Assembly (NCBI RefSeq): GCF_013113715.1
Contig: NZ_CP053344.1
Location: 806,001-870,000 of the forward strand
From: Herbiconiux sp. SALV-R1
Lineage (GTDB): Bacteria > Actinomycetota > Actinomycetes > Actinomycetales > Microbacteriaceae
Direction: 5' to 3'
DNA: 64,000 nt
The stretch's first letter is position 1. Every line of letters begins with the position of its first letter. Under the pieces are notes generated by a model, which saw only the letters and a list, made by a program, of their open reading frames with translations, was not told the DNA's origin and made no database searches. The position numbers and the translations under genes are program-made. Positions 9,531 to 17,899 of this stretch are shown in pieces.

Positions 9531-10223
9531 GTGGCAAAGCACTCCCTGACCGAAGCGCGCCCGAAGCCCGCACCCCGGGCTCGAGGCGCCGTCAGGCGCA
9601 CCCCGAACCGGGGCCGGGTGGCCCTCCAGGTCATCGGCCTGGCCGCCGTCACCGCCTGCGCCTTCGTCACCGTCGTGGCGCCGAACCTCCAGGTGCAGCC
9701 CGCTGTCGCCTCCTTCGACGGCACCTTCGCCCAAGGTGACGTCGAGGTGCAGAACCTCGACGTGAGCGGTTCGGTCGCGGCGTCGGTGTTCCGCGACGGC
9801 TACTCCGTCACCGAGGCACCGAAGCCGGTCATCGTCGAGGTCGCCGTGCCGAAGGGCTCGTCGTCGTCCTCGTCTTCCGACGACGACGGCTGCCCCGACC
9901 CGAACGCCGCCGTCGCCGACCCGGCCGGTGCCCAGGCCGTGGCCGCCGAGCTCGCGGCGGCCCGCGGGTGGACGGGTGCACAGTTCGACGCCCTGCTCGC
10001 CCTGTGGAGCCGCGAGTCGGGCTGGCGCGTCAACGCGCTCAACAAGTCGAGCTGTGCCTACGGCATCCCGCAGGCCCTCCCGGGGTCGAAGATGTCGGCG
10101 GCCGGAGCCGACTGGCTCACCAACCCCGCCACGCAGATCACCTGGGGCCTCAACTACATCCAGGGTCGCTACGGCGATCCGCTCTCGGCCCTTGCGCATT
10201 CCGACGCGAACCACTGGTATTGA
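9531..10223 (+). CDS. Secreted aggregation-promoting-factor-like protein, first copy
   Basis: A 230-residue exported protein. A basic N-terminus (about 22 residues) is followed by a hydrophobic helix near residues 25-45, acting as signal or anchor. A Ser/Asp linker (KGSSSSSSSDDDG region near residue 107) leads to the C-terminal domain, residues about 125-230. That domain carries LWSRESGWRVNALNKS, then YGIPQALPGSKM, WLTNPATQITWGLNYI and a terminal WY. It matches the lysozyme-like domain of Lactobacillus APF proteins and actinobacterial lytic-transglycosylase-like proteins, with Glu of RESGW as candidate catalytic residue. Cell-wall cleavage is expected but unproven. The next gene is a paralogue. 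Confidence 0.82.
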   Translation: MAKHSLTEARPKPAPRARGAVRRTPNRGRVALQVIGLAAVTACAFVTVVAPNLQVQPAVASFDGTFAQGDVEVQNLDVSGSVAASVFRDGYSVTEAPKPVIVEVAVPKGSSSSSSSDDDGCPDPNAAVADPAGAQAVAAELAAARGWTGAQFDALLALWSRESGWRVNALNKSSCAYGIPQALPGSKMSAAGADWLTNPATQITWGLNYIQGRYGDPLSALAHSDANHWY

Positions 10224-10227
10224 ACCG

Positions 10228-10893
10228 ATGACGCTGCTCCGAAAGTCCACCCCGCCCGCGCTCCGCGTCGGGCTGCAGGTGCTGGCGTTCGGCGTCGCTG
10301 CCTCCTTCGTGGCGCTGTTCGCCATGGAACCCCATCTCACCGGCGCCAATGCCTCCGAGGCGTATGCACCCGAGATCGTGGCCGCCGCAGGGTCGGCGCA
10401 GTCGTTCGCCGTGACGGGAACCGGCGCAGCATCCGTTCAGCGCGACGACTACACCATCACCGACCCGCCGCCTCCACCCCCGCCGCCCGCACCCGAACCG
10501 GTGGCGCAGCCGGTGGCGAAGAGCCCCTCGTCGGGAGGTGGCGGCGGTGCCGCTGCCGGATGCTCGGCGAACGTCGTGCCCACCCCCGGCGAACCCGACC
10601 CCTCGAGCTACCAGGGCATCGCCTGGACGGCGCTGCAGGGCTACGGCTTCGGCATCCAGGAGTACTACTACCTGCTCGCGCTGTGGAACAAGGAGTCGGG
10701 CTGGAACCCGCTCGCGCACAACGCCTCCTCCGGTGCCCACGGCATCCCGCAGGCGCTGCCGGGCAGCAAGATGGGCCCGGGGTGGGAGAGCGACCCCAAC
10801 GTGCAGATCGACTGGGGCCTGCGCTACATCATGGGCGTCTACGGCTCGCCCTGCGAGGCCTGGGCCTCGTCGGTCAACCGCGGCTGGTACTGA
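10228..10893 (+). CDS. Secreted aggregation-promoting-factor-like protein, second copy
   Basis: Paralogue of the preceding gene, starting 4 bases after it, so the two form a tandem duplication and operon. It has 221 residues: a short basic N-terminus, hydrophobic helix about residues 12-33, a Pro-rich linker (PPPPPPPPAPEPVAQP near residue 80), then the lysozyme-like domain. The domain contains LLALWNKESGWNPLAHN, HGIPQALPGSKMG, VQIDWGLRYIMGVYG and a terminal RGWY. Signal and linker sequences differ strongly from copy one while the domain is conserved, which suggests an old duplication with different surface placement. Confidence 0.82.
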   Translation: MTLLRKSTPPALRVGLQVLAFGVAASFVALFAMEPHLTGANASEAYAPEIVAAAGSAQSFAVTGTGAASVQRDDYTITDPPPPPPPPAPEPVAQPVAKSPSSGGGGGAAAGCSANVVPTPGEPDPSSYQGIAWTALQGYGFGIQEYYYLLALWNKESGWNPLAHNASSGAHGIPQALPGSKMGPGWESDPNVQIDWGLRYIMGVYGSPCEAWASSVNRGWY

Positions 10894-10962
10894 GCCGCCG
10901 CCAGGCGCGCCCAGCGCGTGCCCGGCAGAGACATCCGCCCCGGGCGGAGGCGTCCCACTCGC

Positions 10963-10968
10963 TAGGCT
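10963..10968 (+). promoter_or_regulatory. -10 box of leaderless type before the antiporter gene
   Basis: TAGGCT ends 6 bases before the ATG at 10975, so transcription should begin at or next to the start codon. Confidence 0.55.
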
Positions 10969-10974
10969 GAGCGC

Positions 10975-12624
10975 ATGAAGCCCGAGATCATCGCGGTGGT
11001 CTGCCTGATCATCCTCGTCGGGGTCTCGGCCCTCTCGCCGAAGCTCCGCCTCGCCACCCCCATCCTGTTGGTGGTCATCGGCATCGGCATCTCGATCATC
11101 CCCGGTGTTCCGCCCGTGCACGTGCCCTCGGAGTGGATCCTCGCCGGCGTGCTCCCGCCGCTGCTGTACTCCTCGGCCATCAACCTGCCGCTCGTCGACT
11201 TCCGCAAGAACTTCGGGTCGATCGCGGTGCTCTCGGTGCTGCTCGTCATCGTGAGCGCGCTGGTGACGGGGTTCCTGCTGTTCATGATCCTTCCCGATCT
11301 CAACCTCGCCGCGGCCATCGCCCTCGGCGCCGTCATCAGCCCCACGGATGCTGTGGCTGCGACCTCCATCGGCAAGCGGCTCGGGCTTCCCCCGCGACTC
11401 ATCGCCGTGCTCGAGGGCGAGAGCCTCGTGAACGACGCCTCCGCGCTGGTGCTGCTGCGCACGGCGATCGCGGCCTCGGCCGGAACGATCGCGCTCGGGG
11501 GTTTCGGCGGGGTCACCGTCGACTTCGCCTACTCCTCCGTCGTCGCGGTCGCGGTCGGTCTCGTCGTCGGGTTCGTCACCGTCTTCTTCCGGTCGAAGCT
11601 CACCGACTCGGTGCTCACCACCGCGATCTCGTTCGTCATCCCCTTCATCGCCTACATCCCCGCCGAGGCGATCGGAGCATCCGGAGTTCTGAGTGTCGTG
11701 GTGGCGGGTCTCTACACGGGCCATATGGGGGCGAAGCACTTCTCGGCCTCGACCCGCATCAGCGAGCGGCTGAACTGGCGCACCATCCAGTTCCTGCTCG
11801 AGAACGGCGTGTTCCTGCTCATGGGGCTGGAGCTGAAGGACATCTTCCTCGACGCGCTCAACCCGCGGGCGTCGGCCGACGACCTCGACGCGATCGGCGC
11901 CGTGGGGCTGGGGCTCGGGGCGGCGGCGGCGCTGTTCGTCATCCGCTTCCTCTTCGTGGGCCCGCTGCTCGCGGCCCAGCGTGCCCGCGCGCACCGCAGA
12001 GACCCGCACAGCGACGAGGCGCGGGAGGCGACCGGCTGGCGGGGCGGGCTGGTGCTCACCTGGGCGGGCATGCGCGGCGTGGTCACGGTCGCCGCAGCCC
12101 AATCGCTGCCGGAGGACATCCCCTATCGCAGCCAGCTCATCCTCATCGCCTTCACGGTGTCGATCGTGACGCTGCTGCTGCAGGGCGGCACGCTGCCGTG
12201 GATCATCAGGGTGCTGAAAATCCGCGGGGTCGACGAGGCAGCCGACCACGCCGAGTTCGCGACGCTGGTCGACGAGCTGAGGGATGCCGGGCTGCAGGTG
12301 CTCGAGACACCCGAGCTGGTGCTGCCGGGCGGTGAAGAGGTGGTCGAGGGGGTCGTCGAGCGGGTGCGCAGCGACGCCGATCTGCGCAGCGAATCGGCCT
12401 GGGAGCGGGCCCGCTCGGCCGAGCCCGAGGCCGACGTCGAGCGGGGTGCACCCCATCGGCAGTACCGGGTGCTGAGGCTCGAGGTGCTGAAGGCAGAGCG
12501 GCTGGCGCTGCTGGATGCGCGGGGCCAGGCCCGCTACAGCTCACGCATCCTGGTGCGGGCACAGCTCATGCTCGACCAGGAGGAGTCGCGGCTGCAGCAG
12601 AGCGACGGTTCCGACGGCCACTAG
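10975..12624 (+). CDS. Na+(K+)/H+ antiporter, CPA1/NhaP family
   Basis: A 549-residue cation/proton antiporter of the CPA1 type, which exports Na+ or K+ in exchange for H+ to control pH and salt. Residues 1-410 form about 12 membrane helices. The ion-binding motif SPTDAVAATSIGKR is near residue 122, and ESLVNDASALVL near residue 147 supplies the conserved Asn-Asp pair. The last 140 residues are hydrophilic, rich in Glu and Arg, and probably a cytoplasmic regulatory tail. The ATG is 6 bases after a TAGGCT box with no ribosome binding site, so the mRNA is probably leaderless. Confidence 0.92.
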   Translation: MKPEIIAVVCLIILVGVSALSPKLRLATPILLVVIGIGISIIPGVPPVHVPSEWILAGVLPPLLYSSAINLPLVDFRKNFGSIAVLSVLLVIVSALVTGFLLFMILPDLNLAAAIALGAVISPTDAVAATSIGKRLGLPPRLIAVLEGESLVNDASALVLLRTAIAASAGTIALGGFGGVTVDFAYSSVVAVAVGLVVGFVTVFFRSKLTDSVLTTAISFVIPFIAYIPAEAIGASGVLSVVVAGLYTGHMGAKHFSASTRISERLNWRTIQFLLENGVFLLMGLELKDIFLDALNPRASADDLDAIGAVGLGLGAAAALFVIRFLFVGPLLAAQRARAHRRDPHSDEAREATGWRGGLVLTWAGMRGVVTVAAAQSLPEDIPYRSQLILIAFTVSIVTLLLQGGTLPWIIRVLKIRGVDEAADHAEFATLVDELRDAGLQVLETPELVLPGGEEVVEGVVERVRSDADLRSESAWERARSAEPEADVERGAPHRQYRVLRLEVLKAERLALLDARGQARYSSRILVRAQLMLDQEESRLQQSDGSDGH

Positions 12625-12664
12625 AGCGAGCATCCGTCTCGGCCGCGGCACGGGACGACGCTCG

Positions 12665-12670
12665 TAGACT
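12665..12670 (+). promoter_or_regulatory. -10 box of leaderless type
   Basis: TAGACT ends 6 bases before the ATG at 12677. Confidence 0.55.
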
Positions 12671-12676
12671 GGGTGC

Positions 12677-12979
12677 ATGCCCCGCAGCAACCGACCCCGC
12701 CGCCGCGCCGGCGGGGGAGGCAGCGAGGAGGAGTCGGGGCTCGACCGCATGATCTCGGGGTGGAAGCGCGTCGAACAGCGGCGCACCGGCGAGTGGAACG
12801 TGCAGCCGGTGTCGGGTGCCGCCGCGGTGAAGGAGTACACCTGCCCCGGATGCGGTCAGGTCATCGCCCCCGGAACAGCCCACCTGGTGACCTGGCGCGC
12901 CGACGGCGTGCTGGGCGACACCAGCGACCTCGCCGCGCGGAGGCACTGGCACACCCACTGCTGGAGGATCGGAGCCTGA
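12677..12979 (+). CDS. Small conserved protein with a putative zinc site
   Basis: A 100-residue protein with an Arg/Gly-rich basic N-terminus ([14 protein letters not shown]), then LDRMISGWKRVE and a compact C-terminal half. CPGCGQVIAPG near residue 56 and RRHWHTHCW near residue 89 together offer Cys-x2-Cys plus His/Cys ligands, consistent with a small zinc ribbon. Homologues in actinobacteria are often labelled 'ATP/GTP-binding protein' without a P-loop; I see none here. It overlaps the next gene by one base (TGATG) and so is translated with it. Function unknown; nucleic-acid binding is plausible. Confidence 0.75.
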   Translation: MPRSNRPRRRAGGGGSEEESGLDRMISGWKRVEQRRTGEWNVQPVSGAAAVKEYTCPGCGQVIAPGTAHLVTWRADGVLGDTSDLAARRHWHTHCWRIGA

Positions 12980-13701
12980 TGAGCACTGTCGAGATCCGCG
13001 CCGGAGTCGAGCTGCCCGCCCTGCGGGAGGAGATCGAGCTCCACACCGACGACGGGCTCACGCTCGTGGGGGAGCTCGCCCTGCCGCTCTCGGGCGACCC
13101 GGTGGCCACGCTCGTCACCCTGCATCCGCTGCCCACCCACGGCGGGTTCATGGACTCGCACGTGCTGCGCAAGGCGGCCGCCCGCCTGCCGGCCCTCGCC
13201 GATCTCGCGGTGCTGCGCTTCAACCTGCGCGGCGTCACCTCGCCGCGCGGCACGAGCGAGGGCGAGTTCGACGGGGGAGACGCCGAGCGCTACGACGTGA
13301 AGGCGGCGATGGACTTCGTGGCCGAGCGGGGGCTGCCGCATCCGTGGCTCGTGGGCTGGTCGTTCGGCACCGAGCTCACCCTCAAGTACGGGGCGCAGTA
13401 CCCCATCGAGGGAGCCATCCTGCTCTCGCCGCCGCTCCACCGGGCCACCGCGGCCGAGGTCGCCGCCTGGGAGGGCAACGGCAAGCGGCTCGTGGCCATC
13501 GTGCCGGAGCTCGACGACTACCTCAGGCCGCCCGAGGCGCGCGAGCGATTCGCGAGCGTGCCGAGCCTCGACCTCGTCGAGGTGGAGGGCGGCAAGCACC
13601 TCTGGGTCGGCGAGGCCCAGGTACGCCGCGTCCTCGACGAGATCGTCGCCCGCACCAACGCGCACGCCCACCCGTTGCCCACGACCTACGACCTGGGCTG
13701 A
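12979..13701 (+). CDS. Alpha/beta-hydrolase family protein
   Basis: A 240-residue cytosolic hydrolase-fold protein without signal peptide. HPLPTHGGFMDSH near residue 48 gives the oxyanion-loop strand. GWSFGTELT near residue 125 is the nucleophile elbow with Ser in G-x-S-x-G form. GGKHLWVG near residue 205 carries the catalytic His. The start overlaps the upstream stop codon (TGATG). Small hydrolases of this kind act on esters or dipeptides, but no substrate can be deduced. Confidence 0.82.
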   Translation: MSTVEIRAGVELPALREEIELHTDDGLTLVGELALPLSGDPVATLVTLHPLPTHGGFMDSHVLRKAAARLPALADLAVLRFNLRGVTSPRGTSEGEFDGGDAERYDVKAAMDFVAERGLPHPWLVGWSFGTELTLKYGAQYPIEGAILLSPPLHRATAAEVAAWEGNGKRLVAIVPELDDYLRPPEARERFASVPSLDLVEVEGGKHLWVGEAQVRRVLDEIVARTNAHAHPLPTTYDLG

Positions 13702-13710
13702 CGAGCGGCT

Positions 13711-14766
13711 TCAGCGCTCATTCTGGATGGGGATGACGACCTGCTTGATGATGAGGAGGATGCTCGCGGCGATGGGGATGGCGATGAGCGCTCCGAGCAC
13801 CCCGAGCAGGGTGCCGCCGGCCAGGGCCGCGATGACGACGATGGCGCCGGGCACCGAGACCGCCCGGTTCATGATCTTCGGGCTGAGCAGGTACGCCTCC
13901 ACCTGCATGTAGACGAGGTAGTAGATGGCGGCCACCAGGGCGGTGACGGGTGAGCCGAGACCGGGGATGAGGCAGACCAGCACGATGATGGTCGAGCCCG
14001 AGATGGTGCCGACCAACGGGATGAGCGAGAGCAGCCCCGCGAGGAAGGCGAGCACCGCCGAGAACGGCGCCTGGATGATCGACAGGAAGATGAAGCTCAG
14101 GATGCCGTTGCAGAGAGCGAGGCTGATCTGGCCCACCACGTAGCGGCCGACGGCGCCCGTCACCTGCTCGCTGAGGTCGGCGAAGCGCTCGCGCTTCGTA
14201 GCCGGCACGAGGCGGTACGCGGCCCGCTTCATGTGGTTGAGCGACGCGGTGAAGTAGAGGGTGAGGATGAGCACGATGATCGTGCCGAACACCCCGCTGG
14301 CCACCCCGATGCCGACCTGCAGCGCGCCGCCCGCGAGTGCGGTGACGTTGCCGGCGTCAGCGAAGTAGTTCACGACGGCGTTGTAGACCTCGTTGACGTC
14401 GATGAAGCCGCCGAGCTGATCGGTGAGGCTGTCGCGCCAGTTCTGGTCGAGCACTTGGTTGACGATCGTGGGCACCAAATCGATCAACTGGGAGGTCTGC
14501 TCGACGATGATGGGCACCACGGCGAACACCAGGCCTGTGAAGATGCCCAGAACAGCCACCAGGACGGTGAGGATGGCGAGCCAGCGCGGCCAGCGCTTGC
14601 GCTCGAGCCAGGAGATGATGGGATCGAGGCCGAGAGCGATGAAGATCGCCACCCCGATGTAGGTGAGGATGGTCGCCAGAGACGCGACAGCGCCCAGGAT
14701 CAGGAGGCCGACGCCGACTCCGAGCGTGGCGACCAGACCGAGGGTGAACGCGTTCTGGATCTTCAC
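13711..14766 (-). CDS. AI-2E family transporter
   Basis: Integral membrane protein of the AI-2E (TqsA/PerM, UPF0118) family, 351 residues and about eight helices. The family includes quorum-signal exporters and Na+/H+ antiporters, so the name does not fix the substrate. Typical features are the N-terminal helix pair, PIISWLERKRWPRW near residue 49, and the C-terminal GGTLLGVLGALIAIPIAA repeat. The start is GTG at 14766 with GGGAGA just upstream. It ends 9 bases from the converging hydrolase gene. Confidence 0.88.
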   Translation of the reverse strand: MKIQNAFTLGLVATLGVGVGLLILGAVASLATILTYIGVAIFIALGLDPIISWLERKRWPRWLAILTVLVAVLGIFTGLVFAVVPIIVEQTSQLIDLVPTIVNQVLDQNWRDSLTDQLGGFIDVNEVYNAVVNYFADAGNVTALAGGALQVGIGVASGVFGTIIVLILTLYFTASLNHMKRAAYRLVPATKRERFADLSEQVTGAVGRYVVGQISLALCNGILSFIFLSIIQAPFSAVLAFLAGLLSLIPLVGTISGSTIIVLVCLIPGLGSPVTALVAAIYYLVYMQVEAYLLSPKIMNRAVSVPGAIVVIAALAGGTLLGVLGALIAIPIAASILLIIKQVVIPIQNER

Positions 14767-14944
14767 AGGGTCTCCCTCGGGCGTCGTCGGGCGGGACGTT
14801 GCTCAATACTATGGGGGAGGCGGAGGTCACGATCCGGTATCGACCCGGGGTTGCATCGTGTCGTGGTGAGTGCCTCCTGAACGTTCGCTGCATGGGCGGG
14901 CGGGGCGAATCGGCTATCTTTTAATGTCTTTGTCAGGAGAATCC

Positions 14945-16759
14945 GTGCGCTTCATCTTCGCTATCCTCGCCTTCATCATCGCGACCGCGCTGATCGGCGC
15001 CGGCATCGCGCAGAGAACCGTCTTCCTCCCGCCCAACACCGTGTCGTCGTCGGTGTCGATCGAGGGCTCCGCGCCCTACGTCATGATCGACTCCGACGCC
15101 CTCCGCGCCCACGACGGCCGGCAGACGCTCGAGCTGAGCGGCAGCGACACGATCTTCGCCGCCTATGGCCGCACCACCGACGTCGAGGCCTGGCTCGACG
15201 GCTCCTCGTACGACAGCGTCGGCTACGACGCCGAGACCGACGAGCTCGTCTCCACCGTGGTCGACGCGAACCCCGACGGCGCCGACAACGTCGCGAGCGG
15301 CTCGGCCAACCCGGCGGGCAGCGACCTCTGGCTCGAGCAGTTCTCGGCCGACGGCGCCATGTTCCGCACCCTGAACCTCCCCGCCGGCTACTCGGTCATC
15401 GTCGCCTCCGACGGCACCCAGCCCGCCCCGAGCGAGGTCAAGCTCTCCTGGCCCATCGCCAACGCCACGCCGTGGGTCGGCCCGCTGCTGACGGCGGGTG
15501 TGGTGTTCCTCCTCGCCGGCCTCGTGCTGCTCGTGCTCGGCCTCCTCCACATGCGCCGCTCGCACCGCCCGCGCCGCAAGCCACCGGCGCTGCCGAAGGG
15601 CAAGCGCTTCTCGCCGTCGCGCACCAACGCCATCGAGTCGGGCATGAAGCGCGGCCGCCGCTCCATCGCGCCGCTCGTCGCCGCTCCCGTCGTGCTGGCC
15701 TCGGTGCTGGCGGTGAGCGGATGCTCGGCCGACTACTGGCCGCAGGCCGCCGAGCCCGTCGCCACCGACGGGGCCACCGTGGCCGCCACGGCGACGCCCG
15801 ACCCCTCGGCCACCCCGGGCTCCGAGACCGAACCCACGACCGCCGTCGACGACGACACCCCGAGCCCCGCGGTCACCGAGGCCCAGCTCGAGTCCATCGT
15901 CAGCACCATCTCCACCGTGACTGCCGAGGCCGACGCCTCCTCCAACGCCGACACGCTTGCTCAGCGCTTCTCCGGCCCCGCCCTCGAGCTCCGCACCGCC
16001 ACCTACGCCATCCGCGGCGGCTACCCCGAGTACCCGGCCCCGCAGGCGATTCCGTCGGGTCCGCTGCAGGTCGCGCTCCCGCAGGCCTCCTCGGTGTGGC
16101 CGAAGACCGTCTTCACGGTCGTGCAGGGCGACGACACCTCGGTGCCGCCCGTGGCCCTCATGCTGGTGCAGGAGACGCCGCGCTCGAACTACAAGGTGTA
16201 CTACGAGATCACGCTCGAGCCCGACACCAGTCTGCCGCCGGTCGCCGCCGCGAGCGTGGGCACCACGAAGCTCGCGCCCGACACCAAGCTGCTCAAGATG
16301 ACCCCCGACGAGCTCAAGACGGCCTACGCCGACATCCTGAGCGTGGGCGATTCCAGCCAGTACATCGACCTCATCGATCCCGACGGCGACACCCTCCGTA
16401 CCCAGGTCGGCGTCGACTACAAGAACACCAAGAAGGGCGCACTCCCCGCCACCGCGTCGCTCGACTTCGCGCAGGTCGCCGCCGATGGCCAGAACATCGC
16501 GCTCGCCACCAGCGGCTCGGGAGCCCTCGTGGCAGTCGAGCTCCGCGAGTCGGAGACGGTGAAGCCGGTCGAGTCGGGCGCGACGGTGAGCCCCGAGGGT
16601 GCGGTGAAGGCCCTCTCGGGCGTCACCGAGACCGCCAAGGGCGCCGAGGCCGTCTACGACTACCAGCTGCTGTTCTACATCCCGCCGTCGGGTGACGCCG
16701 GCAAGGCGGAGCTCCTGGGCTTCACCCAGGGCCTCATCCAAGCGAAGGAGTTGCCGTGA
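14945..16759 (+). CDS. Large membrane protein with an internal lipoprotein-like signal
   Basis: A 604-residue protein that I do not recognise by function. Residues 1-24 form a membrane helix, an extracytoplasmic domain follows, and a second helix lies near residues 180-204, then a basic cytoplasmic stretch. From Met-234 the sequence looks like a fresh lipoprotein start: MKRGRR, a hydrophobic run and the lipobox-like VSGC at Cys-260, then a Thr/Pro-rich linker. The domain after it (residues about 300-604) resembles a family I remember as DUF8094 in Microbacteriaceae. I start at GTG 14945 after AGGAGA; ATG 14924 is the alternative. It overlaps the next gene by 4 bases. Confidence 0.75.
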   Translation: MRFIFAILAFIIATALIGAGIAQRTVFLPPNTVSSSVSIEGSAPYVMIDSDALRAHDGRQTLELSGSDTIFAAYGRTTDVEAWLDGSSYDSVGYDAETDELVSTVVDANPDGADNVASGSANPAGSDLWLEQFSADGAMFRTLNLPAGYSVIVASDGTQPAPSEVKLSWPIANATPWVGPLLTAGVVFLLAGLVLLVLGLLHMRRSHRPRRKPPALPKGKRFSPSRTNAIESGMKRGRRSIAPLVAAPVVLASVLAVSGCSADYWPQAAEPVATDGATVAATATPDPSATPGSETEPTTAVDDDTPSPAVTEAQLESIVSTISTVTAEADASSNADTLAQRFSGPALELRTATYAIRGGYPEYPAPQAIPSGPLQVALPQASSVWPKTVFTVVQGDDTSVPPVALMLVQETPRSNYKVYYEITLEPDTSLPPVAAASVGTTKLAPDTKLLKMTPDELKTAYADILSVGDSSQYIDLIDPDGDTLRTQVGVDYKNTKKGALPATASLDFAQVAADGQNIALATSGSGALVAVELRESETVKPVESGATVSPEGAVKALSGVTETAKGAEAVYDYQLLFYIPPSGDAGKAELLGFTQGLIQAKELP

Positions 16760-17721
16760 GCATGCCCCCGCCCCCCGCAGGAAGCCTCCGCGGAGCCGTC
16801 GACCTGTCGTCGCTCGTGAACCGCGCCAACACCCCGGCACCTGCGCCGGGTGCCGGCGGGGGAGCGGGCGGGCCCGCGGCGGGCGGCGTGCCGTCGCTCG
16901 TCATCGAGGGCAGTGACGCGAACTTCACGCAGATCATCGAGCTGTCGAACTCGGTGCCCGTCATCGTCGACCTCAAGGCCGACTGGGCCGAGGCGAGCGT
17001 CGAGCTCACCGCCGTGCTCACGAAGCTCGTCACCGAGTACCGCGGGCGCCTCGTGCTCGTGGGCGTCGACGCGCAGGCGAACCCGCAGCTCGCCCAGGCC
17101 TTCCAGGCGCAGTCGGTGCCGACGGTGGCCGCGATCGTGGGCGGGCGCCCGGTGTCGCTGTTCCAGGGCTCCTACCCCGAAGACGAGGTGCGTGCCGTGC
17201 TCGAGCAGGTGCTGCAGCTCGCCGCCCAGAACGGGGTCACGGGCACGGTTCCCGTGGGCGACACGGATGCTGCGGCCGGCGACGAGGCGGCGCCGGTCGA
17301 AGAACCCCTGCCCCCGCACCACGCCGAGGCCTACGAGGCGATCGAGCGCGGCGACTACCAGGCGGCCATCGCCGAGTACCAGACCGCCATCGCGCAGAAC
17401 CCGCGCGACGCCCTCGCGGTCGCCGGGCTCGCCCAGGTGAGCCTGCTCGCCCGCCTCGACGGGAAGACTATGGACGAGGTGCGCGCCGCCGCGGCCGAGA
17501 ACCCCACCGACCTCGACGCCCAGCTGCTCGTCGCCGACCTCGACCTCTCCGGCGGCCACATCGACGACGCCTTCGGCCGTCTCCTCGACCTCTTCCCCAC
17601 CCAGACCCCCGACGCCAAGACCGCCATCCGCACCCGCCTCCTCGAGTACTTCGAGGTCGTCGGAGCCGAAGACCCGCGCGTCGCCGCAGCACGCAGGCGC
17701 CTGGCGGCGCTGCTGTACTAG
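16756..17721 (+). CDS. Thioredoxin-fold TPR protein (CnoX/YbbN-like)
   Basis: A 321-residue cytosolic protein. After a Pro/Gly-rich N-terminus, residues about 50-160 form a thioredoxin-like domain (VPVIVDLKADWAEAS, then VGVDAQANPQLAQAFQ and SVPTVAAIVGG with the cis-Pro). The active-site CxxC is replaced by A-E-A-S, so redox catalysis is not expected. Residues about 185-321 hold tetratricopeptide-like repeats, including YEAIERGDYQAAIAEYQ. The architecture matches the chaperone-like YbbN/CnoX group. It starts with a GTG overlapping the upstream stop by 4 bases, which ties it to the membrane protein. Confidence 0.85.
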   Translation: MSMPPPPAGSLRGAVDLSSLVNRANTPAPAPGAGGGAGGPAAGGVPSLVIEGSDANFTQIIELSNSVPVIVDLKADWAEASVELTAVLTKLVTEYRGRLVLVGVDAQANPQLAQAFQAQSVPTVAAIVGGRPVSLFQGSYPEDEVRAVLEQVLQLAAQNGVTGTVPVGDTDAAAGDEAAPVEEPLPPHHAEAYEAIERGDYQAAIAEYQTAIAQNPRDALAVAGLAQVSLLARLDGKTMDEVRAAAAENPTDLDAQLLVADLDLSGGHIDDAFGRLLDLFPTQTPDAKTAIRTRLLEYFEVVGAEDPRVAAARRRLAALLY

Positions 17722-17729
17722 TTCCCGCA

Positions 17730-17832
17730 GGGGCCGTGCTGCGCGCGGCTCCTGCGGCCGTCGCCGGTCCTCGCCCGGCGCCGGGCGACATGTTCGCGTG
17801 CGGTCGCTGGCGCGGCCGCGCGCTCACCCTGG
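17730..17832 (+). repeat. 103-nt dispersed repeat, copy A
   Basis: This stretch matches the reverse complement of 27199-27301 over its full 103 bases, with about 15 differences by hand alignment. Identical blocks include GGGGCCGTGCTGCGCGCGGC at the start, TCCTCGCCCGGCG, and CGGTCGCTGGCGCGGCC. It fills most of the 178-base space between two converging genes and can fold into hairpins. No coding frame is likely. Confidence 0.8.
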
Positions 17833-17899
17833 TTCGTCGAGAAGGGCCCGCAGCTTTCGGCCCCGCACCTCCGTGTCTGGCGAGGGGCCGCGACCGTCG

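Noticed and set aside
10150-12456. 768-codon open frame opposite the antiporter gene
   Set aside because: Composition is dominated by Arg, Gly, Asp and His, with no domain. The plus-strand gene has membrane helices and CPA1 motifs.
16756-17721. Active thioredoxin
   Set aside because: The CxxC site is replaced by A-E-A-S, so it is annotated as a redox-inactive thioredoxin-fold TPR protein.
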